Shown here: positions 36,483 through 46,082 of the stretch, piece by piece
Position numbering within the stretch: position 1 is the stretch's first letter
Layout: each line of letters opens with the position of its first letter
Source: Gammaproteobacteria bacterium
GTDB lineage: Bacteria; Pseudomonadota; Gammaproteobacteria; Nevskiales; Nevskiaceae
Assembly (NCBI GenBank): GCA_016182805.1
Contig: JACPFV010000004.1
Coordinates: 1 to 54,464 of the forward strand
Reading direction: 5' to 3'
DNA length: 54,464 bases
Program-made: the position numbers and the translations under genes
Notes under the pieces: model-generated
Databases searched by the model: none
Told to the model about the DNA's origin: nothing
The model's input: the letters and a program-made list of their open reading frames with translations, nothing else

Positions 36483-37829
36483 ATGGCCAAAGCACGAACC
36501 CGTTACGTCTGCCAGAGCTGCGGCGCCAGCTTCCTCAAGTGGAGCGGCCAGTGCGGCGAGTGCGGCGAATGGAACACGCTGGTGGAGACCGCCGAGGCGC
36601 CGGCGCGCCGGGCCGCCGCTGCGGGAGCGGCCGCAGCGGTGCAGCGGCTGGACCAGGTCGGCGCCGACGAGGCGCCGCGCGTCGCCAGCGGCATCGCCGA
36701 GATGGACCGCGTGCTCGGCGGCGGCCTGGTGCCCGGCGCCGTGATCCTGATCGGCGGCGACCCGGGCATCGGCAAGTCCACGCTGCTGCTGCAAGTGCTG
36801 GCGCACACGCAGGATCGCTTGCGCACGCTGTACGTGACCGGCGAGGAATCGCTCGGCCAGGTCAGCCTGCGCGCGCGCCGGCTCGGCCTGCCGCGCCTGG
36901 ACCTGCCGGTGCTGGCCGAGACTTCGGTCGAGGCAATCCTGGAAGCGCTCGGGCGCGAGCGCCCGCAGTTCGTGGTGATCGATTCGATCCAGACGCTGCA
37001 CACGGACGCGCTGGACTCCGCGCCGGGCTCGGTGTCGCAGTTGCGCGAGAGCGCGGCGCGGCTGGTGAACCACGCCAAGGCGAAGGACTGCACGATCGTG
37101 ATCGTCGGCCACGTCACCAAGGAGGGCGCCATCGCCGGGCCGCGTGTGCTGGAGCACATGGTCGACACGGTGCTGTATTTCGAGCACGACATCGGCTCGC
37201 GCTTCCGCATCGTGCGCGCGGTCAAGAACCGCTTCGGCGCGGTCAACGAGCTGGGCGTGTTCGCGATGACCGACGGCGGCTTGAAGGAGGTCGGCAACCC
37301 TTCTGCGCTGTTCCTGTCGCGCCACGAACAGCCGGTGCCGGGCAGCGTCGTGACGGTCACGCGTCAGGGCACGCGGCCGCTGCTGGTCGAGGTGCAGGCG
37401 CTGGTGGACCAGTCGCAGATCGGCCAGCCGCGCCGCGTCACCCTGGGCCTGGAGGGCAACCGCCTGGCGATGCTGCTGGCGGTGCTGCATCGCCACGCCG
37501 GGATTTCGCTGGCCGACCAGGACGTGTTCGCCAACGTGGTCGGCGGCATGCGCATCCAGGAAACCGCGGCCGACCTGCCGCTGCTGATGGCGGCGCTGTC
37601 GAGCTTCCGGGGGCGGCCGGTGGCCAACGACCTGGTCGTGTTCGGCGAGGTCGGGCTGGCCGGCGAGATCCGCCCGGTGCAGGGCGGCGAGGAGCGGCTG
37701 CTGGAGGCGGCCAAGCACGGCTTCAGGCGCGCCGTGGTGCCGGAGGCCAACCGGCCGCGCAAGGCGGTCAAGCTGGACATGGACGTACGCGCCGTGTCGC
37801 GCCTGTCCGACGCCCTGGATCAGGGCTGA
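36483..37829 (+). CDS. radA: DNA repair protein RadA
   Basis: A 448-residue RadA, a RecA-like ATPase that drives branch migration in recombinational repair. It has an N-terminal C4 zinc finger (CQSC 10-13, CGEC 24-27), Walker A GGDPGIGKST (about 93-102), the RadA-specific KNRFG motif (about 251-255) and a Lon-protease-like C-terminal domain. Start 36483 is the conserved MAKARTRYVCQSCG. It is divergent from the kinase operon (90-bp gap) and its last 10 bp overlap the convergent chrA-like gene. Gene order dnaB-alr-radA occurs in xanthomonads; here the kinase operon is inserted between. Confidence 0.95.
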   Translation: MAKARTRYVCQSCGASFLKWSGQCGECGEWNTLVETAEAPARRAAAAGAAAAVQRLDQVGADEAPRVASGIAEMDRVLGGGLVPGAVILIGGDPGIGKSTLLLQVLAHTQDRLRTLYVTGEESLGQVSLRARRLGLPRLDLPVLAETSVEAILEALGRERPQFVVIDSIQTLHTDALDSAPGSVSQLRESAARLVNHAKAKDCTIVIVGHVTKEGAIAGPRVLEHMVDTVLYFEHDIGSRFRIVRAVKNRFGAVNELGVFAMTDGGLKEVGNPSALFLSRHEQPVPGSVVTVTRQGTRPLLVEVQALVDQSQIGQPRRVTLGLEGNRLAMLLAVLHRHAGISLADQDVFANVVGGMRIQETAADLPLLMAALSSFRGRPVANDLVVFGEVGLAGEIRPVQGGEERLLEAAKHGFRRAVVPEANRPRKAVKLDMDVRAVSRLSDALDQG

Positions 37830-39163
37830 ATCAAGAAGAGGGTCTTCAGCACTCCGGCCGCGGCGCAGGCCGCGATCAGCGGGATGACGCCGGCCCGGTA
37901 GCGGATCAGGGCGACCAGTGCGGCAAGCGCGACCGCTGCCGGAAACGGATCGAACGCGCCCGCGAACCCCGCTGGCCAGAACACGTGCCAGGCGAAGAAC
38001 AGTGCCAGGTTCACGATCACGCCGACCACCGCCGCGGTGATCGCCGTCAGCGGCGCGGTGAACTTGAGATCGCCGTGCGTGGCCTCCACCAGCGGCGCGC
38101 CGGCGAAGATGAACAGGAACGACGGCAGGAAGGTGTAATACGTCGCCACGCAGGCACCCAGCACGCCGCTCCAGAACGGCGCGTCCACACCCGGCGGCGG
38201 CGTGCCCCAGCCGGCGACGAATCCGACGAAGGCGACCACCATGATCAGCGGCCCCGGCGTCGTTTCGCCCAGCGCCAGGCCGTCGATCATCTGCGTGGCG
38301 CTGAGCCAGCCGAACTTTTCGACCGCCGCCTGGTAGACGAACGGCAGCACGGCATAGGCGCCGCCGAATGTCACCAGCGCGGCGGCGGTGAAGAAGCCGG
38401 CCATCCGCGCCGGCAGCCCTTGCGCGCCCTGCCAGGCGATCAGCAACCCGTACGGCAGGGCCATCAGGAGCAGGCCCGCGAGCGCGCCGCGCACGAGCCG
38501 CGGCGGCGAGAACCGCGCATGCGCGGGCGCCGGCGTCGCGTCGTCGATGACCGCCGGACCGAAGCTCTTGTCGACCGGCGGGCCATGACCGCCGTGGGCG
38601 AATATCCCCGGCGCCAGACGTCCGCCGAGCGCTCCGAGCAGGCCGGCGCCCAGCACGATCCACGGAAACGGCAGGTGCAGCGCGAAGATCGCCAGAAAGG
38701 CGCCGCCGGCGATCAGCCACAGCGCAGCATGCCTGAGCGCGCGGTTGCCGATGCGGTAGGCGGCGAACAGCACGATGGCGACCACCGCCGGCTTGATGCC
38801 GTACAGCACGCCGGCGACCGCGGGGACGTCGCCGTAGGCCATGTACAGCCACGACAGGCCGATCAGGATGAACAGCGAGGGCAGCACGAACAGGGCGCCG
38901 GCGGCGATGCCGCCGCGCGCGCCGTGCAGCAGCCAGCCGATGTAGGTCGCGAGCTGCTGCGCCTCCGGGCCGGGCAGCACCATGCAGTAGTTCAGGGCGT
39001 GCAGGAAGCGCCGCTCCGAAATCCAGCGGCGCTTTTCCACCAGCTCCTGGTGCATGATCGCGATCTGCCCGGCCGGCCCGCCGAAGCTGATGAAACCGAG
39101 GCGCAGCCAATAGCCCAGGGCCTGGGAGAAGGTCGGCGCGGCGGGCGCCTCGGCCGGGTTCAT
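37820..39163 (-). CDS. chrA: Chromate transporter family protein (ChrA, two CHR domains)
   Basis: A 447-residue membrane protein with two repeated CHR halves. The N-terminal half starts YWLRLGFISFGGPAGQIAIMH and has LHALNYCMVLPGPEAQQLATYIGWLLHG; the second half repeats the pattern with FGGAYAVLPFV and IDGLALGETTPGPLIMVVAFVGF. Such long-chain ChrA proteins export chromate in known cases, but many homologues have unproven substrates. A His/Gly-rich loop (about 196-225) separates the halves. ATG 39163 is divergent from the NnrU-like gene. The last 10 bp overlap radA. Confidence 0.88.
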   Translation of the reverse strand: MNPAEAPAAPTFSQALGYWLRLGFISFGGPAGQIAIMHQELVEKRRWISERRFLHALNYCMVLPGPEAQQLATYIGWLLHGARGGIAAGALFVLPSLFILIGLSWLYMAYGDVPAVAGVLYGIKPAVVAIVLFAAYRIGNRALRHAALWLIAGGAFLAIFALHLPFPWIVLGAGLLGALGGRLAPGIFAHGGHGPPVDKSFGPAVIDDATPAPAHARFSPPRLVRGALAGLLLMALPYGLLIAWQGAQGLPARMAGFFTAAALVTFGGAYAVLPFVYQAAVEKFGWLSATQMIDGLALGETTPGPLIMVVAFVGFVAGWGTPPPGVDAPFWSGVLGACVATYYTFLPSFLFIFAGAPLVEATHGDLKFTAPLTAITAAVVGVIVNLALFFAWHVFWPAGFAGAFDPFPAAVALAALVALIRYRAGVIPLIAACAAAGVLKTLFLIQP

Positions 39164-39239
39164 GAACGATTACGGGACGGGGTGGGAACTCGCGCTATTC
39201 TTACGGCAACCGTGCCACAAGAAGAAGGGGGGACGCATC

Positions 39240-39914
39240 GTGACCCAGCTCGTTGCCGCCGCGCTGTTCTTCGTCGGGATTCACCTGCTGATTTCGGGCA
39301 CCGCCCTGCGCGACGTCCTGGTGCGCCGCATGGGCGAGCCGGGCTATCGCGGCCTGTTCTCGGCGCTGTCCGCCGCCGGCCTCGCCTGGATGATCTGGGC
39401 GTACGGGCAGGCGCGCGTGCCGGCGGTCACGCCCTTGTCCGAATACCGCGCCCTGGCCGCGGCGCTGGTGTTCGTCGCGATCGCGCTGGTGGTGTTCGGC
39501 GTGCTGACGCGCGGTCCGACCGCGATGGGCGGCGAGGCGAAGCTGGCGGGCGAGGACGCGGCGCGCGGCATCCATCGCGTCACCCGGCACCCGATGCTGT
39601 GGGGCTTCGCACTGTGGGCGGCCACCCACATGGCGTTCAACCCGGAGCCGGCCAACCTCGTGTTTTTCGGCGCCTTCCTCGCGCTGGGGTTGTGCGGGCC
39701 GCTGTCGATCGACGCCAAGCGCGCGCGCCGTTTCGGCACGGACTGGGAACGCTATCGGGCGCGCACGTCCAACATCCCGTTCCTGGCCATTCTCCAAGGC
39801 CGCAACCGCCTGGTGCTGGCCGAGTTGCGCCTGCGCAACCTGGCAGTCGCGGCCGTCGCGTACGTCGGATTCGCCTGGATGCACGCCCGCTGGTTCGGCG
39901 CGCCCTTGCAATGA
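39240..39914 (+). CDS. NnrU-like integral membrane protein
   Basis: A 224-residue membrane protein with six or so helices, of the NnrU family first noted near denitrification genes. Motifs include HLLISGTALRD at the N-terminus, and RVTRHPMLWGFALWAATH and DAKRARRFGTDWERYRARTSNIPF in the C-terminal half, resembling isoprenylcysteine-methyltransferase-like membrane methyltransferases. The frame is open to ATG 39162, but that would overlap the divergent chrA-like start, and GTG 39240 has AAGGGGGG upstream, so it is preferred. No denitrification genes are visible here. Confidence 0.8.
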   Translation: MTQLVAAALFFVGIHLLISGTALRDVLVRRMGEPGYRGLFSALSAAGLAWMIWAYGQARVPAVTPLSEYRALAAALVFVAIALVVFGVLTRGPTAMGGEAKLAGEDAARGIHRVTRHPMLWGFALWAATHMAFNPEPANLVFFGAFLALGLCGPLSIDAKRARRFGTDWERYRARTSNIPFLAILQGRNRLVLAELRLRNLAVAAVAYVGFAWMHARWFGAPLQ

Positions 39915-39917
39915 GAC

Positions 39918-41201
39918 TTACGCCGCGACCGCCGACTCGGCCTTGGTATGCGGGGGGCGGATGCGCGCGGTCTTCACCGCGTTGGCGTGCATCTCGGTGA
40001 TTTCGATGGCGTAGTCGCGCACCAGCACCTGCTTGCCCGGCTTGGGGATGTCTTCGAGCTGTTCCAGCACCAGGCCGTTGATCGTACGCGGCCCGGACGT
40101 CGGCAGCTTCCAGCCGAGCGTGCGATTGAGAGTGCGGATCGTGATCGCGCCGTTGACCAGATAGCTGCCGTCCGACTCCTGGAACACGTTCTTGACCCGC
40201 GACGCCGGGTCGGAGGCGAACTCGCCGACCACTTCCTCCAGGATGTCGGTGAGCGTGACGAGTCCCTGGATGTCGCCGTACTCGTCGACGACGAAGCCGA
40301 TACGGCGCTTCTGGTTCTGGAAGTTGAGCAACTGCTGGTTGAGCGGCGTGCCTTCCGGAATGAAATACGGCTCGCGCGCGAGCTTGAGCAGGTTCATCGG
40401 CTCGAACGGCTCCTGCACCACGACCTTGAGCGTATTGCGCAGATGGATCACGCCGCGCAGGTCGTCGATCGAGCCGTTGAACAGCGGCAGGCGCGTGTGC
40501 TGGCTGTTGACCAGTTGCTGCTTGATGCGCTCGGCCGAGTCGCTCAGGTCCACGCCGACGATCTCGTTGCGCGGCACCATGATGTCCTCGACCGTGGCCT
40601 TCTCCAGGTCCAGGATCGAAAGCAGCATCTTCTGGTGGCGCTGCGGAATCATGGCACCGGCCTCGGCCACGACGGTGCGCAGCTCCTCCGTGCTCAGGCT
40701 GTGTTGGGCGGCGTCCTCGGGGCTGACGCCGACCAGGCGCAGGATGCCGTTGCTCACCATGTTGAGCAGCACGACGAACGGGTACAGCGGCCAGCGCAGG
40801 ACCAGATAGACGAAGCTTGCCGGCAGGCCGACCCGCTCCGGATCGAGCGCCGCCAGGGTCTTGGGCGTCACCTCGCCGAAGATCAGCAGCGCCAGGGTGA
40901 TCGCGCCGGACGCGATGGCGGCGCCCAGATCGCCCGACAGGCGCAGGCCGATCAGGGTCGCAAGCGAGACCGCGGCCGCGTTCACGACGTTGTTGCCGAC
41001 CAGAATCATCCCGATCAGGCGGTCGGGCCGCTCGAGCAGCATCTGCGCGACCCGCGAAGGACGATGTCCCTGCTTGGCCCGGTGCGAGAGCCGGTAACGG
41101 TTGAGGGTCATCAGGCCGGTTTCGGAGCCTGAAAAGAATGCCGAAAGGCAGATGAGTACAGCGAGCAGTCCGAACAGGACCGATAACGGGATATCGTTCA
41201 A
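39918..41201 (-). CDS. CNNM/CorC-family membrane protein (YfjD-like)
   Basis: A 427-residue protein of the HlyC/CorC family. A DUF21/CNNM membrane domain (about 1-185) includes SAFFSGSETGLMTLNRYRL and LLIFGEVTPKTLAAL. It is followed by two CBS domains (about 195-315, VEDIMVPRNEIVGVDL and RIGFVVDEYGDIQGLVTLTDILEE) and a C-terminal CorC_HlyC domain (about 335-415). Relatives act in magnesium/cobalt homeostasis. I prefer TTG 41201 (LNDIPLSVLFGLL), which gives the length of E. coli YfjD; TTG 41282 would add 27 residues. It precedes ypjD-ffh as in E. coli. Confidence 0.88.
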   Translation of the reverse strand: MNDIPLSVLFGLLAVLICLSAFFSGSETGLMTLNRYRLSHRAKQGHRPSRVAQMLLERPDRLIGMILVGNNVVNAAAVSLATLIGLRLSGDLGAAIASGAITLALLIFGEVTPKTLAALDPERVGLPASFVYLVLRWPLYPFVVLLNMVSNGILRLVGVSPEDAAQHSLSTEELRTVVAEAGAMIPQRHQKMLLSILDLEKATVEDIMVPRNEIVGVDLSDSAERIKQQLVNSQHTRLPLFNGSIDDLRGVIHLRNTLKVVVQEPFEPMNLLKLAREPYFIPEGTPLNQQLLNFQNQKRRIGFVVDEYGDIQGLVTLTDILEEVVGEFASDPASRVKNVFQESDGSYLVNGAITIRTLNRTLGWKLPTSGPRTINGLVLEQLEDIPKPGKQVLVRDYAIEITEMHANAVKTARIRPPHTKAESAVAA

Positions 41202-41297
41202 CTTGTTGGCTTTCCAGCTTCGCCCAAAAGTCTTAACTAAAGAACCGCCCGCCGGACTGTCAAGTTCGCGCGCGGACTGCAACTTTAAGAATCGAAG

Positions 41298-42089
41298 CTA
41301 ACTCCAATGCCGGCCTAGGATTTCTTCAAGAACCAGCTTACTGCCGAAGTACGCCAGGACCAGCGTAGCGTAGCCCGCCAGCGCCCAATGGATGGCGGTA
41401 CGGCCGCGCCAGCCGTAGCGCGAGCGGCCCCACAGCAGCACGCCGAAAATGACCCAGGCGGTGAGCGACAGCACGGTCTTATGAACCAGGTGCTGGGCGA
41501 ACCAGTCGCGGATGAACCAGAGGCCGGACAGCAGGGTCAGACTGAGCATGAAGAAGCCCAGGCCGATGAGCTGGAACAGCAGGCGCTCCATCGTCTGCAG
41601 GGGCGGCAGGGATTGAACCAGGCCCTCCTGCCGGTGGCGGTGCAGGAAGCGGTCCTGCAAGGCCAGGAACAGCGCCTGCGCGGCGGCCAGCGTCAGCAGG
41701 CCGGCGGTCATCAGGGAGATCAGCACATGCGACTGCGCGCGCCAGCCGACGATCAGCGGCGTGCTTTCCGCGGGCGGCAGGACTGCGCCGAGCACGGCCG
41801 CGAGGGCCGCCAGCGGGAACAAGGCCAGCCCCAAGGTTTGCAGCGGCTGGCGCAGGCACAGCAGCCACAGCAGCAGCGCCGCCTGCCAGGAGAACAGCGA
41901 GAGCGCGGCGCCAACGCCGATGACCAGCGCGCCGTTGTGAGTCAGCGCCAGCCCCAGCTGCACGCCGTGGCTGGCCAGGGCGCCCGGCGCCGCGGCACGC
42001 GCCAGCCGGGGCGCGGCGGCGCCGCGCGCGAAGAACAACGTCGCCGCGACATAGAGCGCGGCGGCGAGAAGGGCGAGGATCGATTCCAT
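41298..42089 (-). CDS. ypjD: YpjD-like cytochrome c assembly-family inner membrane protein
   Basis: A 263-residue membrane protein with eight hydrophobic helices, of the CcmC/CcsA/HemX-like cytochrome c assembly family. Recognisable are WRAQSHVLISLMTAGLLTLAAAQALFL, LQTMERLLFQLIGLGFFMLSLTLLSGLW and HKTVLSLTAWVIFGVLLWGRSRYGWRGR, which hold conserved His residues. E. coli YpjD lies between yfjD and ffh in the same way and influences heat-shock regulation; its biochemical role is unclear. ATG 42089 gives normal length. Confidence 0.87.
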   Translation of the reverse strand: MESILALLAAALYVAATLFFARGAAAPRLARAAAPGALASHGVQLGLALTHNGALVIGVGAALSLFSWQAALLLWLLCLRQPLQTLGLALFPLAALAAVLGAVLPPAESTPLIVGWRAQSHVLISLMTAGLLTLAAAQALFLALQDRFLHRHRQEGLVQSLPPLQTMERLLFQLIGLGFFMLSLTLLSGLWFIRDWFAQHLVHKTVLSLTAWVIFGVLLWGRSRYGWRGRTAIHWALAGYATLVLAYFGSKLVLEEILGRHWS

Positions 42090-42244
42090 GGCTTTGGTGC
42101 AAGCATACAAGGCCGACCGCGCCCAAGCGAAGCGCCGTGCCGCTGCGCCGACCGGCGGCGAAAGGCGCCGCGGACGCCGCTCCCGACTGCTGGCAGGCGC
42201 GCGGAAACGCTGTGCTAGTATCGCAGCACCTGACGCGGGGGCCT

Positions 42245-43009
42245 ATGCGAATCAAGGTACTTGGATGCAGCGGCGGCGTGGGGCCAGGGCTGCGTACCAC
42301 GAGCCTGCTGGTGGACGAGGAGATCCTGATCGATGCCGGCACCGGCATCGGCGACTTGTCCCTCGCCCAGATGCAGCGCATCGGCCACATTTTCCTCACG
42401 CACTCGCACCTCGACCACGTCTGCGGCCTGGCGTTCATCGCCGACAACCTGTTCGACCTGATCGACCGGCCGGTCCGGATCCTCGCGACGGCCGAGACGC
42501 TGGACGCGATCCGCACGCACATCTTCAATTGGAAGATCTGGCCGGATTTCTCGAAGCTGCCGAACGAGCGGAATCCGCTCATCGTGTTCGAAGAGATCCG
42601 TCCGGGCCAGCCGGTGGCGATCAGCGACTTTCGCATCACCCCGTTCCCGGTGCTGCACACCGTTCCGGCGGTGGGCTACAGCCTGGAGTCGGCGGCCGGA
42701 ACGTTTGCGTTCTCCGGCGACACGTATGCGGCGGACGAGTTGTGGAACGCACTGAACGCGCTCAAGCGCCTCGACCGGCTCATGATCGAGATCGCCTTCG
42801 CCGACGACGACGAGGAGCTGGGGCGCGTGTCGCGGCATTTCACGCCGGCCCTGCTGGGGCGCGAGCTGAAGAAGCTCAAGCACCGTCCCAAGCTGCTGCT
42901 CACCCACCACAAGCCCGGCTGCGAGGCCGTGATCGAGAAAGAATGCCGAACCGCGCTCAAGGGCTGGGACTACCGGCATCTGTCGCGCGGCGACATCGTC
43001 GGGCCGTAG
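42245..43009 (+). CDS. MBL-fold hydrolase, class II cyclic-nucleotide phosphodiesterase-like
   Basis: A 254-residue metallo-beta-lactamase-fold protein. The metal motif is HSHLDH (about 54-59, HxHxDH type); other ligands are HTVPAVGYSLE (His at about 138), FSGDTYAADELW (Asp) and LLTHHKPG near the C-terminus. The layout KVLGCSGGVGPGLRTTSLLVDEEILIDAGTG resembles class II 3',5'-cyclic nucleotide phosphodiesterases, so cAMP or a related substrate is possible. ATG 42245 is supported by family alignment. It lies between divergent ypjD and ffh. Confidence 0.78.
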   Translation: MRIKVLGCSGGVGPGLRTTSLLVDEEILIDAGTGIGDLSLAQMQRIGHIFLTHSHLDHVCGLAFIADNLFDLIDRPVRILATAETLDAIRTHIFNWKIWPDFSKLPNERNPLIVFEEIRPGQPVAISDFRITPFPVLHTVPAVGYSLESAAGTFAFSGDTYAADELWNALNALKRLDRLMIEIAFADDDEELGRVSRHFTPALLGRELKKLKHRPKLLLTHHKPGCEAVIEKECRTALKGWDYRHLSRGDIVGP

Positions 43010-43067
43010 CGGGCGAGGCGCAACAGGTAGAATTCGCCCCTCTCTTCACCGATCGCATCCCTTCGCC

Positions 43068-44444
43068 GTGTTCGAAAACCTGAGCCAACGCCTCGGCCGC
43101 ACGCTGGACGCGCTGCGCAGCCAGGGCCGCCTGACCGAAGACCAGATCAAGGACGCCACGCGCGAGCTGCGCATGGCGCTGCTGGAGGCGGACGTCGCCC
43201 TGCCGGTGGTGCGCGACTTCGTCGAGAAGGTACGCGCCCGCGCGGTCGGTGCGGAAGTCGCCGAAAGCCTCACGCCGGGCCAGGCGTTCCTGCGCATCGT
43301 CCAGCAGGAGCTGGTGCAGACCCTGGGCGGGCAGGCGGAGCCGATCAACCTGCGCGCGCAGCCGCCGGCCATCGTGCTCATGTGCGGCCTGCAGGGCTCA
43401 GGCAAGACCACCAGCACCGGCAAGCTGGCGCTGTGGCTCAAGGAGCGCGAGCGCAAGAAGGTCGTCGTGGTGTCCTGCGACGTTTACCGTCCCGCCGCCA
43501 TCGACCAGTTGAAGATCGTCGCCGGCCAGGCCGGCGTCGAGTGGTTTCCCAGCGAGCCCGGGCAGGACCCCGTCGCCATCGCCAAGAGCGCCCTGGAGCA
43601 CGCGCGCAAGCAGTTCGCCGACGTGCTGCTGGTCGACACCGCCGGCCGCACCACGGTCGACGAGGAGATGATGCGGGAGATCGCCGCCCTGCATGGCGCG
43701 CTCAACCCGGTCGAGACCTTCTTCGTCGTCGACTCGATGACCGGCCAGGACGCCGCCAACACCGCCAAGGCGTTTCGCGACCGCCTGCCGCTGACCGGCG
43801 TGATCCTGACCAAGATCGACGGCGACGCCCGCGGCGGCGCCGCGCTGTCGGTGCGCGCCGTCACCGGAGCGCCGGTCAAGTACATCGGCGTCGGCGAGAA
43901 GCTGGACAAGCTCGAAGCCTTCCACCCGGACCGCATCGCCGCGCGCATCCTGGGCCAGGGCGACGTGTTGGGCCTGATCGAGGAAACCGCGCGCAAGGTC
44001 GATCACGACAAGGCCGCCAAGTTCGCCGAGAAGCTCAAGAAGACCAAGAGCTTCGACCTCGAGGACTTCCGCGAGCAGATGCAGCAGATGGCCAGCATGG
44101 GCGGCGTCGCGTCTCTGCTGGAAAAGCTGCCCACCGGGCTGGGCGGCGGCGCGCAGATGCAGAACCTGCTCAAGAACGCCAATCCCGAAAAGGACATCAA
44201 GCGCGCCATCGCCATCATCAACTCGATGACCCGGCGCGAGCGCCGCTTCCCCGACCACATCAAGGCCTCGCACCGCCGCCGCATCGCCGCCGGCAGCGGC
44301 ACGCAGGTGCAGGACGTCAACAAGCTGCTGCGCCAGTTCGAGCAGACGCGCGACATGATGAAGAAGGTGGCAAGCGGTGGCATGGCGAAGATGATGCGCA
44401 GCCTGGCCGGGCGCCTGCCGCCGGGGATGATGCCGCGGCGGTAG
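43068..44444 (+). CDS. ffh: Signal recognition particle protein Ffh
   Basis: A 458-residue SRP54 GTPase that with 4.5S RNA targets nascent membrane proteins to FtsY and the translocon. N domain residues 1-85; G domain has [15 protein letters not shown] (about 106-120), [26 protein letters not shown] and [16 protein letters not shown]; the Met-rich M domain (about 325-458) has [10 protein letters not shown], the helix-turn-helix [37 protein letters not shown], and ends [14 protein letters not shown] 43068 encodes the canonical (M)FENLSQRL start. A hairpin terminator follows at 44473. Confidence 0.97.
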   Translation: MFENLSQRLGRTLDALRSQGRLTEDQIKDATRELRMALLEADVALPVVRDFVEKVRARAVGAEVAESLTPGQAFLRIVQQELVQTLGGQAEPINLRAQPPAIVLMCGLQGSGKTTSTGKLALWLKERERKKVVVVSCDVYRPAAIDQLKIVAGQAGVEWFPSEPGQDPVAIAKSALEHARKQFADVLLVDTAGRTTVDEEMMREIAALHGALNPVETFFVVDSMTGQDAANTAKAFRDRLPLTGVILTKIDGDARGGAALSVRAVTGAPVKYIGVGEKLDKLEAFHPDRIAARILGQGDVLGLIEETARKVDHDKAAKFAEKLKKTKSFDLEDFREQMQQMASMGGVASLLEKLPTGLGGGAQMQNLLKNANPEKDIKRAIAIINSMTRRERRFPDHIKASHRRRIAAGSGTQVQDVNKLLRQFEQTRDMMKKVASGGMAKMMRSLAGRLPPGMMPRR

Positions 44445-44472
44445 GGCCGCGGACCCGTTTGGGCGGTTCAGC

Positions 44473-44498
44473 GGGCGAACAGGTCGCCCTTTCTTTTT
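44473..44498 (+). terminator. Intrinsic terminator after ffh
   Basis: GGGCGA - ACAGG - TCGCCC (44473-44489), a 6-bp stem followed by TTTCTTTTT. It separates ffh from the rpsP operon promoter. Confidence 0.75.
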
Positions 44499-44511
44499 CC
44501 AGCAAAATCGC

Positions 44512-44517
44512 TAAAAT
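44512..44517 (+). promoter_or_regulatory. Candidate -10 element for rpsP operon
   Basis: TAAAAT lies about 55 bp before rpsP in an AT-rich patch directly after the ffh terminator. The best -35 (TTTCTT, 44490-44495, 16-bp spacer) is weak. Transcription would begin near 44524. Confidence 0.35.
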
Positions 44518-44528
44518 ACGCGCCCTTT

Positions 44529-44548
44529 CGCGGCCTCGGCCGCGTTTT
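44529..44548 (+). promoter_or_regulatory. Terminator-like hairpin in the rpsP leader
   Basis: CGCGGC - CTCG - GCCGCG followed by TTTTGGTTT lies between the putative promoter and rpsP (ATG 44573). It could be an attenuator for the rpsP-rimM-trmD-rplS operon or simply a 5' stabilising stem. Confidence 0.4.
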
Positions 44549-44572
44549 GGTTTATTGGGCTCATCAGGACAC

Positions 44573-44833
44573 ATGGTCAAGATCCGTTTGGCGCGCGCTG
44601 GCGCGAAGAAGCGTCCGTTTTTCCACATCGTGGCGACGGACAGCCGCAACCCCCGTGACGGGCGCTTCATCGAGCGCCTGGGCTACTACAACCCGAACGC
44701 CAAGGGCAACGAGCAGAAGCTGGTGCTCGACGCCGCGCGTCTGGAGCACTGGACCAAGACCGGCGCGCAGGTGTCCGAGCGCGTTGCGTTCCTGGTGAAG
44801 GGCGCTCCGAAGGCCGAGGCGAAGGCCGCCTGA
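44573..44833 (+). CDS. rpsP: 30S ribosomal protein S16
   Basis: An 86-residue S16 with the canonical start [41 protein letters not shown] and a short Lys/Ala tail ending [10 protein letters not shown]. Needed for assembly of the 30S 5' domain. First gene of rpsP-rimM-trmD-rplS. Its stop TGA overlaps the apparent rimM CTG start as CTGA, so rimM translation may depend on termination here. Confidence 0.97.
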   Translation: MVKIRLARAGAKKRPFFHIVATDSRNPRDGRFIERLGYYNPNAKGNEQKLVLDAARLEHWTKTGAQVSERVAFLVKGAPKAEAKAA

Positions 44834-45321
44834 GCGACCGGCGCGTCACGCTGGGGCGCATCGTCGGCGTCTTCGGCGTAAAGGGCTGGGTCAAGGTCCA
44901 GTCCTATACCCGACCCACCGACAACCTGCTGCGCTATCGCCGCTGGCAGCTTGGCGGGACGGAGTCGGAACTCGAGGAAGGCCGGGTCCACGGGCCCGGG
45001 CTGGCGGTCAAGCTCAAGGGCGTGGAGGACCGCGACACGGCGGCCCGCCTGATGGGCTTGGATATTGCGGTGGCTCGGGACGAGTTGCCGAAGCCCCGCA
45101 AGGGCGAGATCTACTGGGTGGACCTGATGGGCTGCCGGGTGGTGTCGCAGGGCGGGGCGGAGCTGGGCGAGATTGTCGGCGTGACCGACAACGGCGCCCA
45201 GGACGTGATGCTCGTGAAGGGCGAGGTGGATCGGTTGATCCCGTTCGTGGCCGGGCCGATCGTCAAGAAGGTCGACCTGAAGACGCGTCGGGTCGTGGTG
45301 GACTGGGAGCCGGACTATTGA
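44830..45321 (+). CDS. rimM: 16S rRNA maturation factor RimM (apparent CTG start)
   Basis: A 163-residue protein if begun at CTG 44830: [26 protein letters not shown] at the N-terminus is the standard RimM opening, with the PRC-barrel domain ([35 protein letters not shown]) in the second half. RimM aids maturation of the 30S head and binds S19. No ATG, GTG or TTG lies in frame between the upstream coding region and GTG 45022, which would delete the whole N-terminal domain. CTG sits exactly where the Met should be and overlaps the rpsP stop (CTGA), with GAAGG just upstream. A rare start codon would keep the level low and coupled to rpsP. Confidence 0.85.
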   Translation: MSDRRVTLGRIVGVFGVKGWVKVQSYTRPTDNLLRYRRWQLGGTESELEEGRVHGPGLAVKLKGVEDRDTAARLMGLDIAVARDELPKPRKGEIYWVDLMGCRVVSQGGAELGEIVGVTDNGAQDVMLVKGEVDRLIPFVAGPIVKKVDLKTRRVVVDWEPDY

Positions 45322-45331
45322 GGCCGGCCTC

Positions 45332-46078
45332 ATGAAGATCGAGGTGTTGACGCTGTTCCCGGAGTTCGTGGAACAGGTCGGGCGCTACGGGATCGTGCGC
45401 CGCGCAGTGGAGACGGGCTTGGTGGCCCTGAGCACGCGCGACATCCGCGACTACAGCGAGAACCGCTGGCGTCGCGTGGACGACCGCCCGTACGGCGGCG
45501 GTCCGGGAATGGTGATGGAGCCGGGGCCTCTGGCGGCGGCGATCGAAGCGGCAAAGGCCGCGATCGGGCCGGCCAAGGTGGTCAGCCTCTCGCCGCAGGG
45601 CGAACCGCTGACGCAGGCCTGGGCGCAGAGGCTGGCGCGGGAGCCGGCGCTGATTTTGTTGTGCGGCCGCTACGAAGGCTTGGACGAGCGCGTGGCGCCG
45701 CAGGTGGATCTGGAACTGTCGCTGGGCGACTTTGTATTGTCCGGCGGCGAACTGGCCGCGATGGCGGCGGTGGATGCGGTGGTGCGCCTGTTGCCCGGTG
45801 CGCTGGGCCACGAGCAGTCGGCGGAGAGCGATTCGTTCTCCGCGGGCCTGCTGGACCATCCGCACTACACCCGGCCGGAGGAATGGAGCGGGCGGCGGGT
45901 ACCGGACGTGCTGCTGTCCGGCGGTCATGCCAGGATCGCGCGCTGGCGGCTGAAGCAGGCGCTGGGCGCGACCTGGTTGAAACGCCCGGATTTGCTGGAC
46001 AGGCTGGAACTGAGTCGGGAACAGGAAAAGCTGCTGCGCGAATTCATCGCGGAGCAGAACGGATCAAACGAGAGGTAG
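45332..46078 (+). CDS. trmD: tRNA (guanine-37-N1)-methyltransferase TrmD
   Basis: A 248-residue SPOUT methyltransferase that forms m1G37 next to the anticodon and prevents frameshifting. [27 protein letters not shown] is the start; [23 protein letters not shown] is the substrate loop, [15 protein letters not shown] and [28 protein letters not shown] form the trefoil knot and SAM pocket. Normal length. It begins 10 bp after rimM, and rplS follows within 4 bp. Confidence 0.97.
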   Translation: MKIEVLTLFPEFVEQVGRYGIVRRAVETGLVALSTRDIRDYSENRWRRVDDRPYGGGPGMVMEPGPLAAAIEAAKAAIGPAKVVSLSPQGEPLTQAWAQRLAREPALILLCGRYEGLDERVAPQVDLELSLGDFVLSGGELAAMAAVDAVVRLLPGALGHEQSAESDSFSAGLLDHPHYTRPEEWSGRRVPDVLLSGGHARIARWRLKQALGATWLKRPDLLDRLELSREQEKLLREFIAEQNGSNER

Positions 46079-46082
46079 GGCC

